NCBI GenBank assembly: GCA_013398955.1
Contig: VWPU01002078.1
Coordinates: 1-64,000 of the forward strand
DNA length: 64,000 nt
Source: Callaeas wilsoni
Lineage: Eukaryota; Chordata; Aves; Passeriformes; Callaeidae
Direction of reading: 5' to 3'
In this document: positions 22,252-32,968 of the stretch, piece after piece
Layout: each line of letters starts with the position of its first letter
Position numbering within the stretch: the first letter of the stretch is position 1
The notes under the pieces: model-generated
The model's input: only the letters and a program-made list of their open reading frames with translations
Told to the model about the DNA's origin: nothing
The model's database searches: none
Program-made: the position numbers and the translations under genes

Positions 22252-24074
22252 TGGTGCCTAATTTAAAGGAAATATAGCTCTCCTCCCACTCCTCAAATAT
22301 CTATCTGCTACATTGATTTTGTCTGATTTTCCTCTAGCATAAGAAATTTAAGGGGTGGAAGCTGAGATCATTTTCTGATAGAGCAAAAACATATGTTAAC
22401 CTTGAGTGCTATCATGTTTGCATCCCGCAGCCAAGAAACGTCCATTTCTGCTCCACATTATCACTGGGTGATAATTTGATTAGCAGGAAAAGTCTAGGGA
22501 AATTCTCTGTGGAGAACAGAGGTTTGCTGGTGTGAATCAGAAGGGTGGCTGCTCTTGCTCAGCTGTGAGGTCCCTTGAAATGCAGCTCCTCTGTTTCACT
22601 TGCTCAGTGAATTAGCTGTGCATGGTCAGTGCTGCTCATGGAGGGAAGGAAATTCTGGTAAATCAATAGTCAGGAAGTGGATTTGTAGAGGATGCAGATG
22701 GCAAACCAGTGTCTTCTCAGGGTTATTTTCAGTGACAATATTGGCAGAGTTTTTTGGTGTATACGATGATTCCAGCTGTCACTGCCTGGAAGTTTTGCAT
22801 TGTGAAAGAGAGCATTCAAGTAAACAAAAAGCTTGGTTTTTTTCAGTTTAAAATTGTTTATGCAATCCTGTACGCGTATGGATTAAAACTGAGATTTAGT
22901 TACATAAAGAAAAGAGCAAAAAGAAAAATCTTCATTTAGGGTATCTGTGACAGTCATACCGGGTGGCGCTCTCTCAAACTTGAAGGGTGGACTCTCCCAG
23001 GACCAAGGCAATCTGTACTCTAGTTTCTTTGTGTGAGACAATGGCAGGCAGGCTTAAAACTTGCACTGATAATTAATTTTTTCTATGTCTGTTCCTGAAT
23101 CTTACTTCTAAATGACCTTAGATGGTATTCATTTTTCTGAAGCCTGTGGCCTGGGACATGGAAACTCCCCTTAGTATCTGTAATCAGAAACATTTGTAAT
23201 TGATATCTGTTTGTGTACATTTGGTTATTGAGAAAGTAGAGCAGAGAGACATCTACTAAATTATTTTGATTAAATCCTGGATGCTGTGTTCTAAATGGAA
23301 AATCAAACATTTTGCAGAAAGGTCTTTGGTATCTAACAAATCACCAATGATGTAAGTAGGATTTTCTACCTAATATTGTTATGGGTATGTAGTTGTTACT
23401 CTTTGAAGGTTCTTTAAAATCATCTCAACAGGAGTGCTAACAGCTGTGGATTCAGGAATAAAGAATGCAGTTACTATTCAAGAGATCCAACTGAATTTGG
23501 ACGCTTTCTTTCCAATTTACTGTAATTATGTCACTGGAAGAGGTGCTGTTAAATATGTTAAGGGTCAATGAGAGAGAATTTAATTATATCATGCTGACAG
23601 TTCTTTTGCTTTCCATGCAAAAAGTATTAAGTGTTAAAACCCTTGGACTGATCAGTAGAAAAATGAAGATTAATGTCTTATACTGTAAAGAGAAGGAAAT
23701 CTGCCCGTTGTTAGCAAAAAATGAACCCTGATAAACTAGACAGCAATGATCCTTTTATAGGAAGGACTTAGAAAATGACATTTGGCATAGTTAATGAAAA
23801 AAGCCTTATGAAATAAAACAAAACTCAGATGTTTGATCACTTCAGGGTAATATCATGTAGGCACTCGCTGCCTCCACATATCCTCACTGTACACTTTCCA
23901 TGCACAGTTCTCTGTGGAGGGGAATGACTGGAAACAGCTGCCTTGCCTCAGATATTCCAGATAGCAGCTTGTCAAAACAATCTGCTGGCGAGCAGGGAAC
24001 TTGTTGTGACTAAGTAATTTTTAGTGGATGTTTCATCAATTTGTGTAATTTTCAAAGCTCCGCTTCCTTCAGGA

Positions 24075-24107
24075 CTTTCTATGAGTCATGGGCAAGACTC
24101 ATGAAAG
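24075..24107. repeat. Hairpin enclosing an AP-1 motif
   Basis: The arms CTTTC-T-ATGAGTC (24075-24087) and GACTCATGAAAG (24096-24107) pair over 12 bp with one bulged T and an 8-nt loop. The 5' arm and first loop base form TGAGTCA (24082-24088), an AP-1 consensus. Confidence 0.65.
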
Positions 24108-24254
24108 ACAGCTAATGTTAATGTTGTTTGCCATTATGGATTATTGTTACTCTGCCCCTAACACACAATTTTACAGTCTGTATATGTGTGTTTATCAGTT
24201 TTGTACTGTGTTCAATGCAGAGGAGTTTACTTTGTGACCAGCCCTCTTGGATGT

Positions 24255-24273
24255 CAGTCATGCAAATAATTAA
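24255..24273 (+). promoter_or_regulatory. Octamer (POU) motif followed by a TAATTA site
   Basis: ATGCAAAT at 24260-24267 is the canonical octamer, followed directly by AATTAAT, a homeodomain-type TAATTA context. Function is inferred from motifs only. Confidence 0.3.
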
Positions 24274-25474
24274 TAAAGGTGCCATCCTCCCAGAAATCTC
24301 AGTGTCCTGGATATTACAAATGGCAGTCATAACGGAAAACTGATGTGCAAAATTAAATTACTTGGTAAGGGTCATTTAAATGGTCAAATTCAGCCTGCCA
24401 TCCAAGGCTCCAGACCTCCAAACTATTTTTTTCTCTAACTGGTCCTTTGGTAATACCAATGACACATGAGCACAACAGAAAAAATAGGTACCCTGTAGCT
24501 TGTGTTCATGTCCACCTATATTAAATGAAAAGAAATAAATATGATGGAGTCGAGTTAACAAGGACTTCAGGACTGTTGACATAACTTTTCTAAGACAGCC
24601 TTCTAAGAAGGTGCTCTGCAGCAGTAACAGTATTTCAGATTTTTTGGAAGTGAAGACAAATTCATTACACTTACAGGCTGTCTGAAAACATAACTCAAAA
24701 GACTGAGGTGAACACACACTGGCTTTTTTTCTCACTTACAGAAAAACAAACACAAACTTGTAGTGTTTTCTGACTTTCTTCGACTATACATTTGAGTATG
24801 AAGTATTATTAAGAACAAAAATATTTGAGTTTAATGGAAATATTATTGGGTTTTTTTCAACAACTATGGAGTTACACAGTTTCATAATCCTGAATGGTTT
24901 TTAGTATCCACCTGCCATTTTTTTTCAATATTGTGATTAAGAAGTATTTCATCAACTCCCCACAGCTTTGTACTTACAATATTTTATCCAAGCCACATGT
25001 TGAAAATGTTTATCATTTGGATGAAATAATGAAAATGACCTTATTTGATTTCCTCATGTATTGCTGCCAAAGTCTGTAACAATAACGAAGATAAATACAA
25101 ACTCAGAATATTTTAGCCAAGATTTTGTAATGAAAAAGCATCAAAGACATTATATTCAACTGTGTAATTGCTTTGTAAGGACTCTGAGATAGAGCAGCTG
25201 GTTGGAAACAGAAATAGTTCAATTTGCTTCATTTGGGTGTGTGTTTACACAGTGAAATATTCTTCATTTGTGCATTAAAATTGTGTAAGAGTATAAAGAC
25301 ACCCCCCAGAGTCCATATATGAGGGTGCAAAACTGCAACATAGTATAGAATAGTCACAGAGATATTTTTTCAGAAATACAAATCTCTAGTTCTAAAAACA
25401 AAATACCCTTCAAAAATACCAAATTGCAACAATAGCTGTAGCCATTTACATGTTTACCCCCTAAAAAGCACTAT

Positions 25475-25488
25475 TCAGTCATGCAAAT
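25475..25488 (+). promoter_or_regulatory. Second octamer site sharing a 14-mer with the one at 24.25 kb
   Basis: TCAGTCATGCAAAT occurs here and at 24254-24267. The flanks differ, so this is not an obvious duplication. Confidence 0.3.
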
Positions 25489-28400
25489 CAATATGCCCAT
25501 TAGTATATCCACAGAAACCTCTGCTCTGTTCTGGTATTTGTGTGTCAGACACTTAAACCTGTTTTAGCTGTTCCGTTTGAGACTGTCTGCAGAGGAAGAA
25601 AACAGGAGCTGCGGGAAGCAACCCACCAGTGACCTATTGGATTTCACTGAAACTGCTGTGTGGGATTAAGTAGAGAGATTGCAAATAAAAGGGGAATGGA
25701 AAAACCTATGCATCTTTGTGTCCTGAGGCAATGTCTGACAGTTAATTCAAGCCTTCTTAGTCCCGTATATGCAGCGTTGTATCAGCTGAGAACCAAGATT
25801 CTGCTGCTGAGTTGGAGCTCCAGGATCGCCTAGCTGCTGAGAGGACATGAGAATTGCTGGTGTTCCCAGCTGGCTTGATAACAGCAGCCCTGGTGCCTTC
25901 TGCTATTGCCTTGGTTTCACAATAAATACGTAGTTGGTGGGTGGGTGTTTCCAGTCAGCGGTGTCTACAAAGCTGTGTTTAGCAATAGTCATGGAGCTGT
26001 AAAAATAACCATGCCAGACTTTCCCAACAGCTCTCTTTCCCTTACACTGAAAGGCAAAATATATTGCTTGCACTTCCCACACCCTGGACATAATTTTAGG
26101 GACTTTCTTTTTCGATCTCACACATCTTAGTTTCCTTTCACCTCCTTTCCACCCAGAAAATACTAGATGCATAAGAAAAGTTTTAGGCAAAGCCATGGGT
26201 GATGCCAAGTCTGGAAATAAATATCACAATCCTGTAACATCCTCTTTGGCCTTTATCAGTGCAAAGATGGCCTCATATCCCTTTCTTGATTTTCCCATCT
26301 TTGTTACTATCAGCTCAGGTACGGTTTCCAGTAGCTCATAACATTTGTTAAAAAGATTTTTCTTCTGATCATAGCAGAGATGGCATGAAGCCTCAGATTG
26401 AGGAGTCTGGATCTTTTGTGATTGGACCTGTTTTCAGATCCAAGGGTGCTAGGTGTGGAGAGAAAAGGGGTCTGCACATCTCTGCCAGGCAGGCGTGTTC
26501 CCCACAGCACATTTTCTAGTGTTAAGTCTAATTTTAAATGTGGTTTCCTCCACTTCCTTGCACTAGCCTTTCATACTGAGTTGATCTCATTGTCTGGCAG
26601 CTTTTCCATATGTTCAAGTGTTTGCCTTCTCAGTTCCATCCTATTACTCCTAATAAACTCCCTCATACCATGTTTAATAACTTCTCCTCTTACTACCTCC
26701 AACTATATGCAGACGATTATGTTTCCCTGTAGTCAGAACTTAATCAGTTTGCACATGCTGAACACATTAGGAACTTCCAGGGTTTTGTGTGTAGAATGGC
26801 TGGCCACATATCACCAGGATTTTCTGAAAGAGGCCAGTCCCTCACACGTGCCAGTGACCTGAGAGCACTAGTCCTAGGATCTGCTGAAGGCTGCTCCAGT
26901 GGGAGAGTCTGTCCAGGTAGGAAGGGAAGCAGGGGGAGAGAGAGAAAAAGAACAAGAAAGAGAGTGTTCATTCCCTTCTAGCACCTAGAGGAGAGCTGGG
27001 CGTGGGTGACAGCAAAGGAATTTTATTACATACGTCCTCCATCTCTCCCTGCTTCCTGGTGCCTAATCTTTATTTACCATTGCCCATATATTTTAGGCTT
27101 CTAATACCTCTAAGACGTGTGTGTTCAGCTTCAGTTGGGGCAAGAGTCCCTGGACAAGTGCTGTGTGACCTAGTGGACTGTCCTGTGGGACCAAGAGGTG
27201 CTTCCTCCCAGCTGTAGAGGAGAAACAGGCAATAGGGAGGGAAACAGTGAGAGGGAAGAGGATGTTTGGATAAGGTCACTGCTAATCCACTAAATAAAAA
27301 CAATAAAGACCCCTCATGTTAAATTTAGATGGATCTAGACAATGCTTAACCATATTATTTGTCTGGAGAGATTAGGATAGCAGATCTTATTCATCCCATT
27401 GCATACAGATTCGCCCAGCCAACTTGCACCTCCTTACCATGAAAGAACTTACATCAGCATCATGTGCTCTGGAGCTGTCTGAAACTCTCCTTCAGCTGCC
27501 ACCTTATCTCAGACATGTAGCTTCCACTGCCAAAACAGTGTAGGTATATTTAGTCCATCACAGCCCTGGCAGACACAGTAATCAGTATGTTTTTGCTAAT
27601 GTTGTCCAAGGAACTGATTTTACAGATATAGTCTGAGTATCTAGGTTAAATAAGACTGTGCCCAAAATAGTGGGTCCTGGCTTTCCTGGTATTTCTGTAG
27701 AGAGAAGATTCATCCAGTTTGTGCAGGATCCATTCAGTTTCTTCTCTTCTTGTCAAATGTGAACAAATATTATCTCCTCTCCAGTGGATGTACCACTGAG
27801 GAAAGTCCTTTCCTGCTCACAAATTTATGCTATTTACATTTGGTATAAAATTCTTTAATATTCATAAAAATGGTAAATGGAGTCCAGCTTATTTGCTTTT
27901 ATGGAAGAAAGCTGGTCCATAAGGATATCCTTCTTTACGACTTTCAATGTAAATGCTGAATAACAAAATGCCTAGATAACAGAGATGATAATTGTTTCAT
28001 TTTGTGTATAAAGGTGCTATTTGAAGCAGCTAATTAAAGAAAAAAAAAGAGGGGAGGGCTCCCAGATATAGCTGGGACAGGTGCTTCCAATGATGAGGGA
28101 CAGCTCCTTAGTGTTGGCATTGATTTCTGGATAGGTAAATTAGTACACCACAGGGCTGTTTGGATCTCCTGCTTAGGTGTCTGTGCTTTTCATAGGAGTG
28201 ATCTTTGCTGGGGATGTGGATTGGGCTTTGCTACCTGGTACAAAAAATAAATCAATCGCTACTCTCCTGCCTTCCCTGTGAGTGTCCTCTCAGTGTGCTA
28301 TAGATTCCCACCTTCACTGTATCTTGCTGCTTTCCTCTTAGAGTGAGCTTTAAGTGACTTCCCTGCACAGCTTCACTGGGGTATCTGAGGCAAGTTCCCA

Positions 28401-28911
28401 CCCCAGCTTCATGGGAACTTTGGGTCTGAATTCCTCCAAGTGGACAGAGACTCTCAGTGCTCCAGCACCAAGGGAAGTTCTGTACAGGAGTATGCCCAAG
28501 AGAAGCTCCTTTCTTTATATCTTCCATGGACCATTCTTAATGAAAAACTGTGCCTGGGCTCATGTTTAGCAAAGGTTTCTGGTTTTTAAGGGGGGGTTCT
28601 TTATAAAAAAAGGCACCTAAACACCAGAAAGAAGAACTGAAGATACCTTCCTACTTAACATTTTCATGTAAATACTTTCTTACTCACCAGGTTGGATTTT
28701 AAAAATAATTTTATTTGAATCTACCTATTTTTTCTCTTGCACGATGGAGGGAGGCATCAGTACTTTGCTCCCTGTTCCAGTAGGAAGTAAAGCACCAATA
28801 TCTGTCTGACCTGCCCATAGATATCGAGCATTTCCACCTCTGCAGGTTCATCATAGAGAAACCAGTGTGTTGGAGTTTTTTAATATAAATAAAATTTAAA
28901 TTAATATCAGG

Positions 28912-29563
28912 CAACAAGGTGTCCATGAGCTAACAGTGAGCCCTTGTGGCCAGGAAGGCCAATGAAATCTTGGGGTGCATTAGAAGGAGCATTGTCAGCA
29001 GAACAAGGGAGGTGATCCTGCCCCTCTACTGAGCCTTGGTGAGGCCACATCTGGAGTGCTCTGTCCAGTTCTGGGCTCTCTGGGACAAGAGAGACATGGA
29101 TCTTCTGGAGCTGGTCCAGTGGAGGGCAACAAAGATGATCCAGAGACTGGAGCATCTCTCTTACAAGGAAAGGCTGAGGGAGCTGGGCCTGTTTAGCCTT
29201 GAGAAGAGATGACAGAGAGGGGACCTCATCACTGTCTATCAGTATCTGAAGGGAGGGTGTCAAAAGGATGGAGCCAGGCTCTGCTCAGTGGTGCTGAGCA
29301 ACAGGACAAGAGGCAATGGGCCAAACTGAGGCATGGGAAGTTCTACCTGAACATGAGGAAGGACTTCTTTCTTATGTGGGTGACCATGCACTGGAGCAGG
29401 TTGCCCAGAGAGGCTGTGGGGTCTCCCTCACTTGAGATATTTAAAAACAATCTGGACACAATCCTGGGCCATGTGCTCTGGGATGATCCTGCTTGAGCAA
29501 GGAGGTTGGACCAGATAACCCCACTGTGGTCCCTTCCAACCTTACCCCTTCTGTGATTCTGTG
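28912..29563 (+). mobile_element. CR1 LINE, 5'-truncated, carrying the degraded end of ORF2
   Basis: This is the clearest transposon in the window. On the plus strand it runs from the last part of the CR1 ORF2 reading frame into the 3' tail. Translation in shifting frames gives recognisable pieces of the reverse-transcriptase C-terminal region: an ATKMI-like block, [20 protein letters not shown] at about 29142-29201, then pieces resembling RGDLI and SLEIFKNNLD. Stops and frame changes break it, so it cannot make protein. The end has GGTTGGACCAGAT, then CCCTTCCAACCTTACCCC and CTGTGATTCTGTG, the diagnostic avian CR1 terminus. The parts with a promoter, ORF1 and the endonuclease are missing, as usual for CR1. 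Open frames on both strands within it are fragments, not genes. It is the main evidence that the host is a bird. Confidence 0.95.
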
Positions 29564-32500
29564 TGTGTAATAAAAATAATCGCTATCCCTATTTTTCCTT
29601 TCCTAAAATACATGTGTCAGAATATGAAAGGAGTTGAGGCAAATGATACTTTTTCTAAAAATATATTGATATTAAAAATATACAGATGTTTGTTTTATAA
29701 CTCACTAATTTAACTGGCCAGTTGCCTAGTGTTTTATATCATAATGTCTCCTGGGTAAGGACCATGCCCTCTTTTTGGTTTCTAGCACACTGGAAGTTTG
29801 TAGTTTATTTTTAGGTAGAAATTGTAGTAAAGGGATAAATTAAGAAACATGATCAAGAAATAGGTGAAAAGAGCTACCAAGATGTCTGTGTTAAAAACAC
29901 TTCCATTCATGACATCTTCCTGGAGCTCATTGTTTTTCTAGCATAACATTGAGCAAAATGAAAATAATTTATAACTGCTTGCATTGTCTTGAAGCCCAGA
30001 ATGTGACTTAGAAAAACAATTTGGGATCACAATGAAAATGGCTCATTACCGAAGAAGCTGAAGTAACACCAGATTTAATCCATCATCTATTTGTCTGCCA
30101 GTAAAATTATGCCTTGCATGAATTTACTGCTCTGCCTTTCCAATTCTGCAAGTTAATACGTACGGAAACTTTCTTTTAAAAGATTATAGAAATATTGTGC
30201 TGGCATTAATCAGAGAGATTTTGTCCTATCGGAAAAAATAATAACCATCACCATTTCAGGGGTGCTACACTCAAAAGCTTTACAATAGTATGGAAATGCT
30301 CTGAGGGTAGAGGAAATGTCTGGAAGTTGTTCAATGCAGCCTGGACTTCTTTTTTTTTTTTCATTTGAAATGAAAGCTGAGTGGTTCAATCATGAATGAG
30401 AACAATAGTGGCTTTTAAAGGAATGCAGTTGGGAAGGTTGGCTTTTATTGGCAGTTTGTGCAAGGTCTGTGCTTCCAGAGTGCTGTCAGATATAAGTCTG
30501 GAGTGACTGAGGAGCTGGACCCACTCTTTTGTGTTGCAAAAAGTCAGATTTGGTCTTGTCGTGCACAGACCATGATAGTGGCACCAGCCCAGCAATAATG
30601 AAAGACAGACAGGAAAGAGAAGAGTCTCCTCTGGAAAGGGCACTGTAAAAACTGAATTATAAAACAGAATGTGCGGATTCCACTTGGCTGGATGGAAAAG
30701 CCCACTGTTTCTCTGTTGTTGCAGTAAGGTTTTAATTAAAGGTAGGTTCTGGTTATAAGTATCACAGCAACTGCATCTGGATGATACTTAGGTAAGTGAC
30801 TAAAAGTAGGGCTTTCCCAAGATTTCAGAGGGAAAGTTTTGTATAGGATTTTATCCTGACAGATTCAAAGCTTCTGTGAAACCAAGATGTAAAAAGAAAT
30901 ATTCAGCAATTCATTGACTGCTGCTGACCAAAAATTAGGTTAAATCTGTTCAATCATTTAATGTCTCTCCTAAAGGAAAGTCAGAAATATGCATGAAGGA
31001 ACAAATAGTTCCCAGAATAAGGAATCAAAAAGCATTGGGCAGGTCAAAGCACATTCAGATGTGCTGCAGTAATATCCTGAAGAAGGAAGCCTGGCAGGCA
31101 GAATTGTTATAATTTTATTATTATTTATATTACCATCGCCCCCGAGGAGACCCCATTGTGCTCCATTCCTCAGGCCTGTCCCGGAGCTTTTGACCTCCTC
31201 TCCACCAACCTCTTTTCCAAAATCACGTTCTGCAAGAAGGATACTGCAAAAAATATCAAATACAAATTAGACATGTTGTTACCAGACTCTTCCATGTCAT
31301 TTTTTTTTAAAAATAGAAATGACCACTATGATGGATATATAGTAAAAAGGTATAAAAGTCAATATTGGCAACTCAAACCTATTTAAAAGAGATTGTTTTT
31401 AAATAGAAGGAATGTTTAGGTGATCTGAGTACATTGCAAGGTATCGATAATTTCCTTTCTCATCTTGACTTTTTTTTCGGGGACTTAAACTCCATATTCA
31501 GTAATCTATTCATTCCGAGAAACCATGTTCTCCCAAAGCATCCTTTGATGTTATAGGGCTTTTCACCCAGTCAGTACAGAAGTGGTATTTATGAGGACAT
31601 ATTCCAGATATACTGCCACATTTCCACCACATGTGTGTGTATTGAACTATCTTTCTCTTCTAACATGACAGCTTTATCTCAGAACAAGTTTCTGAAACTC
31701 CCTCCTACCTTGTAAATTCCTTAGATGCAGTTGTATGATGTTGAGTTTTATGTAAAGAACCAGACATGCATTGCAGGATTTAAAAATTCCTTTTATCCTG
31801 TTGGGTTGAACACATTAAATAACTCGAAGAAATCACAAGCAACCTGTCCTTTATCCTAATATTTCTGGAATCTCAGCACATGCAGGAGTATACTTGTCAG
31901 AGGTGAAAAACATCTATCTGTGGTTATACTATATTTGGTAAACAGAACAGCCTATGAAATAAATTTCTTGGTTCTTAAGTTAGAAAATTGAATAAAATTA
32001 AATCCTTTTATTAATAGTATTTATTTTCCTTGCAGTACAGTTACAAATCCTGGCTAGACCCTACTCTGCGAAGTTTCATGTAAAGGTAGTCTCACCCTAT
32101 AAAGTCCACAGCCTCCACTAGTGCACAGATAAGAAAGCCACATAAAGGGAGCACATAAATATGGAAAAAACAGTGGAGAAAACAAAGAGATTACACAGAG
32201 GAGGCCAGTTCTCCATAAGCATTAGCTTTAAATCCTTGCTTGTCATTATCTTTAATTGATAGACTCAATTACAAGGTAAAAGTAATTAATTTTGATATTA
32301 TTATAGTTTGATTCCTGATGTTTGTCTGATGTTGGCTGAATGGGAGCCTGTAATGCATAAACACTACAAAATCCTGATAAGGATTTTGGGAATGAGTTGA
32401 AAGGGGCACATACTTCACAATATGAGGATTTATATCATTGCCTTCTCTAGATTCTCTGCATCTGTGGTTCAGTTGCCAAATGGGATTATTTAACTTACTC

Positions 32501-32657
32501 CGTCCTTAAACTCTGTGAGAAAAGGAAGCAGCCCAGGTGCTCTCAGCTTCAAGCGCAGAGAGGCAAGGGCCTCTTACCTAGGTACTTGCACACTGTTCAG
32601 AAAAGCTGGGCTCTGCCCCTGATGGAGAGCCAAATTTCTATTTTCATCAAATATGTG
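29564..32657. other. Intergenic, AT-rich, no gene seen
   Basis: Between the CR1 copy and the pyrimidine array. It has a T-run at about 30351-30361 and a short GC-rich stretch at 31136-31235, whose frame resembles nothing I know. No transposon or RNA gene is recognised. Confidence 0.6.
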
Positions 32658-32968
32658 ACCTTCCCTTCCCTTCCCGTCCCTTCCCTTCCCTCTCCCCTCC
32701 ATTCCTCTCCCCCTCCCCTCCCCTCCGCTCTCTTCCCTTCTCCTCCGCCCCCCCCCCCCCTCTCCCTCCCCCCCTCTCTCCCCTCCCTCCCCCCTCCCCT
32801 CCCCTCCGCTCTCTTCCCTTCTCCTCCGCCCCCCCCCCCCCTCTCCCTCCCCCCCTCTCTCCCCTCCCTCCCCCCTCCCCTCCCCTCCGCTCTCTTCCCT
32901 TCTCCTCCGCCCCCCCCCCCCCTCTCCCTCCCCCCCCCCCCCTCCCTTCCCTTCCCTTTCCCTTTCTT
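32658..32968 (+). repeat. Homopyrimidine minisatellite: 81-bp unit, almost three copies, flanked by CCTTC pentamers
   Basis: About 310 bp of nearly pure C and T on the plus strand. The block CTCCGCTCTCTTCCC begins at 32723, 32804 and 32885, exactly 81 bp apart. Each copy carries a run of 13 C (32748-32760, 32829-32841, 32910-32922). The third copy diverges after its C13 into a longer C run. The array begins and ends with (CCTTC)n-like sequence. Because 81 is a multiple of 3, frames stay open on both strands (133 and 115 codons), giving Pro/Ser-rich and Gly/Arg/Glu-rich peptides that are artefacts. The minus strand is G-rich and can form G-quadruplexes; the duplex can form a triplex. Confidence 0.95.

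Larger units (their letters stand above)
16284..28911. other. Intergenic, mixed composition, no gene seen
   Basis: No exon or gene is recognised. GC-richer patches lie at about 17180-17480, 20480-20670, 21540-22250 and 26780-27230. They carry overlapping open frames on both strands, as expected where stop codons are rare by composition. Simple tracts are an A-run at about 17899-17912, a T-rich pyrimidine tract at 18847-18910 and a T-run at 20727-20739. Regulatory-type motifs and hairpins near 19.0, 19.8 and 24.1-24.3 kb are listed separately. Confidence 0.6.

Noticed and set aside
28907..29496. Frames of 118 (minus) and 95 (plus) codons
   Set aside because: They lie inside the CR1 element. 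The true ORF2 frame is broken, and the minus frame is antisense to it.
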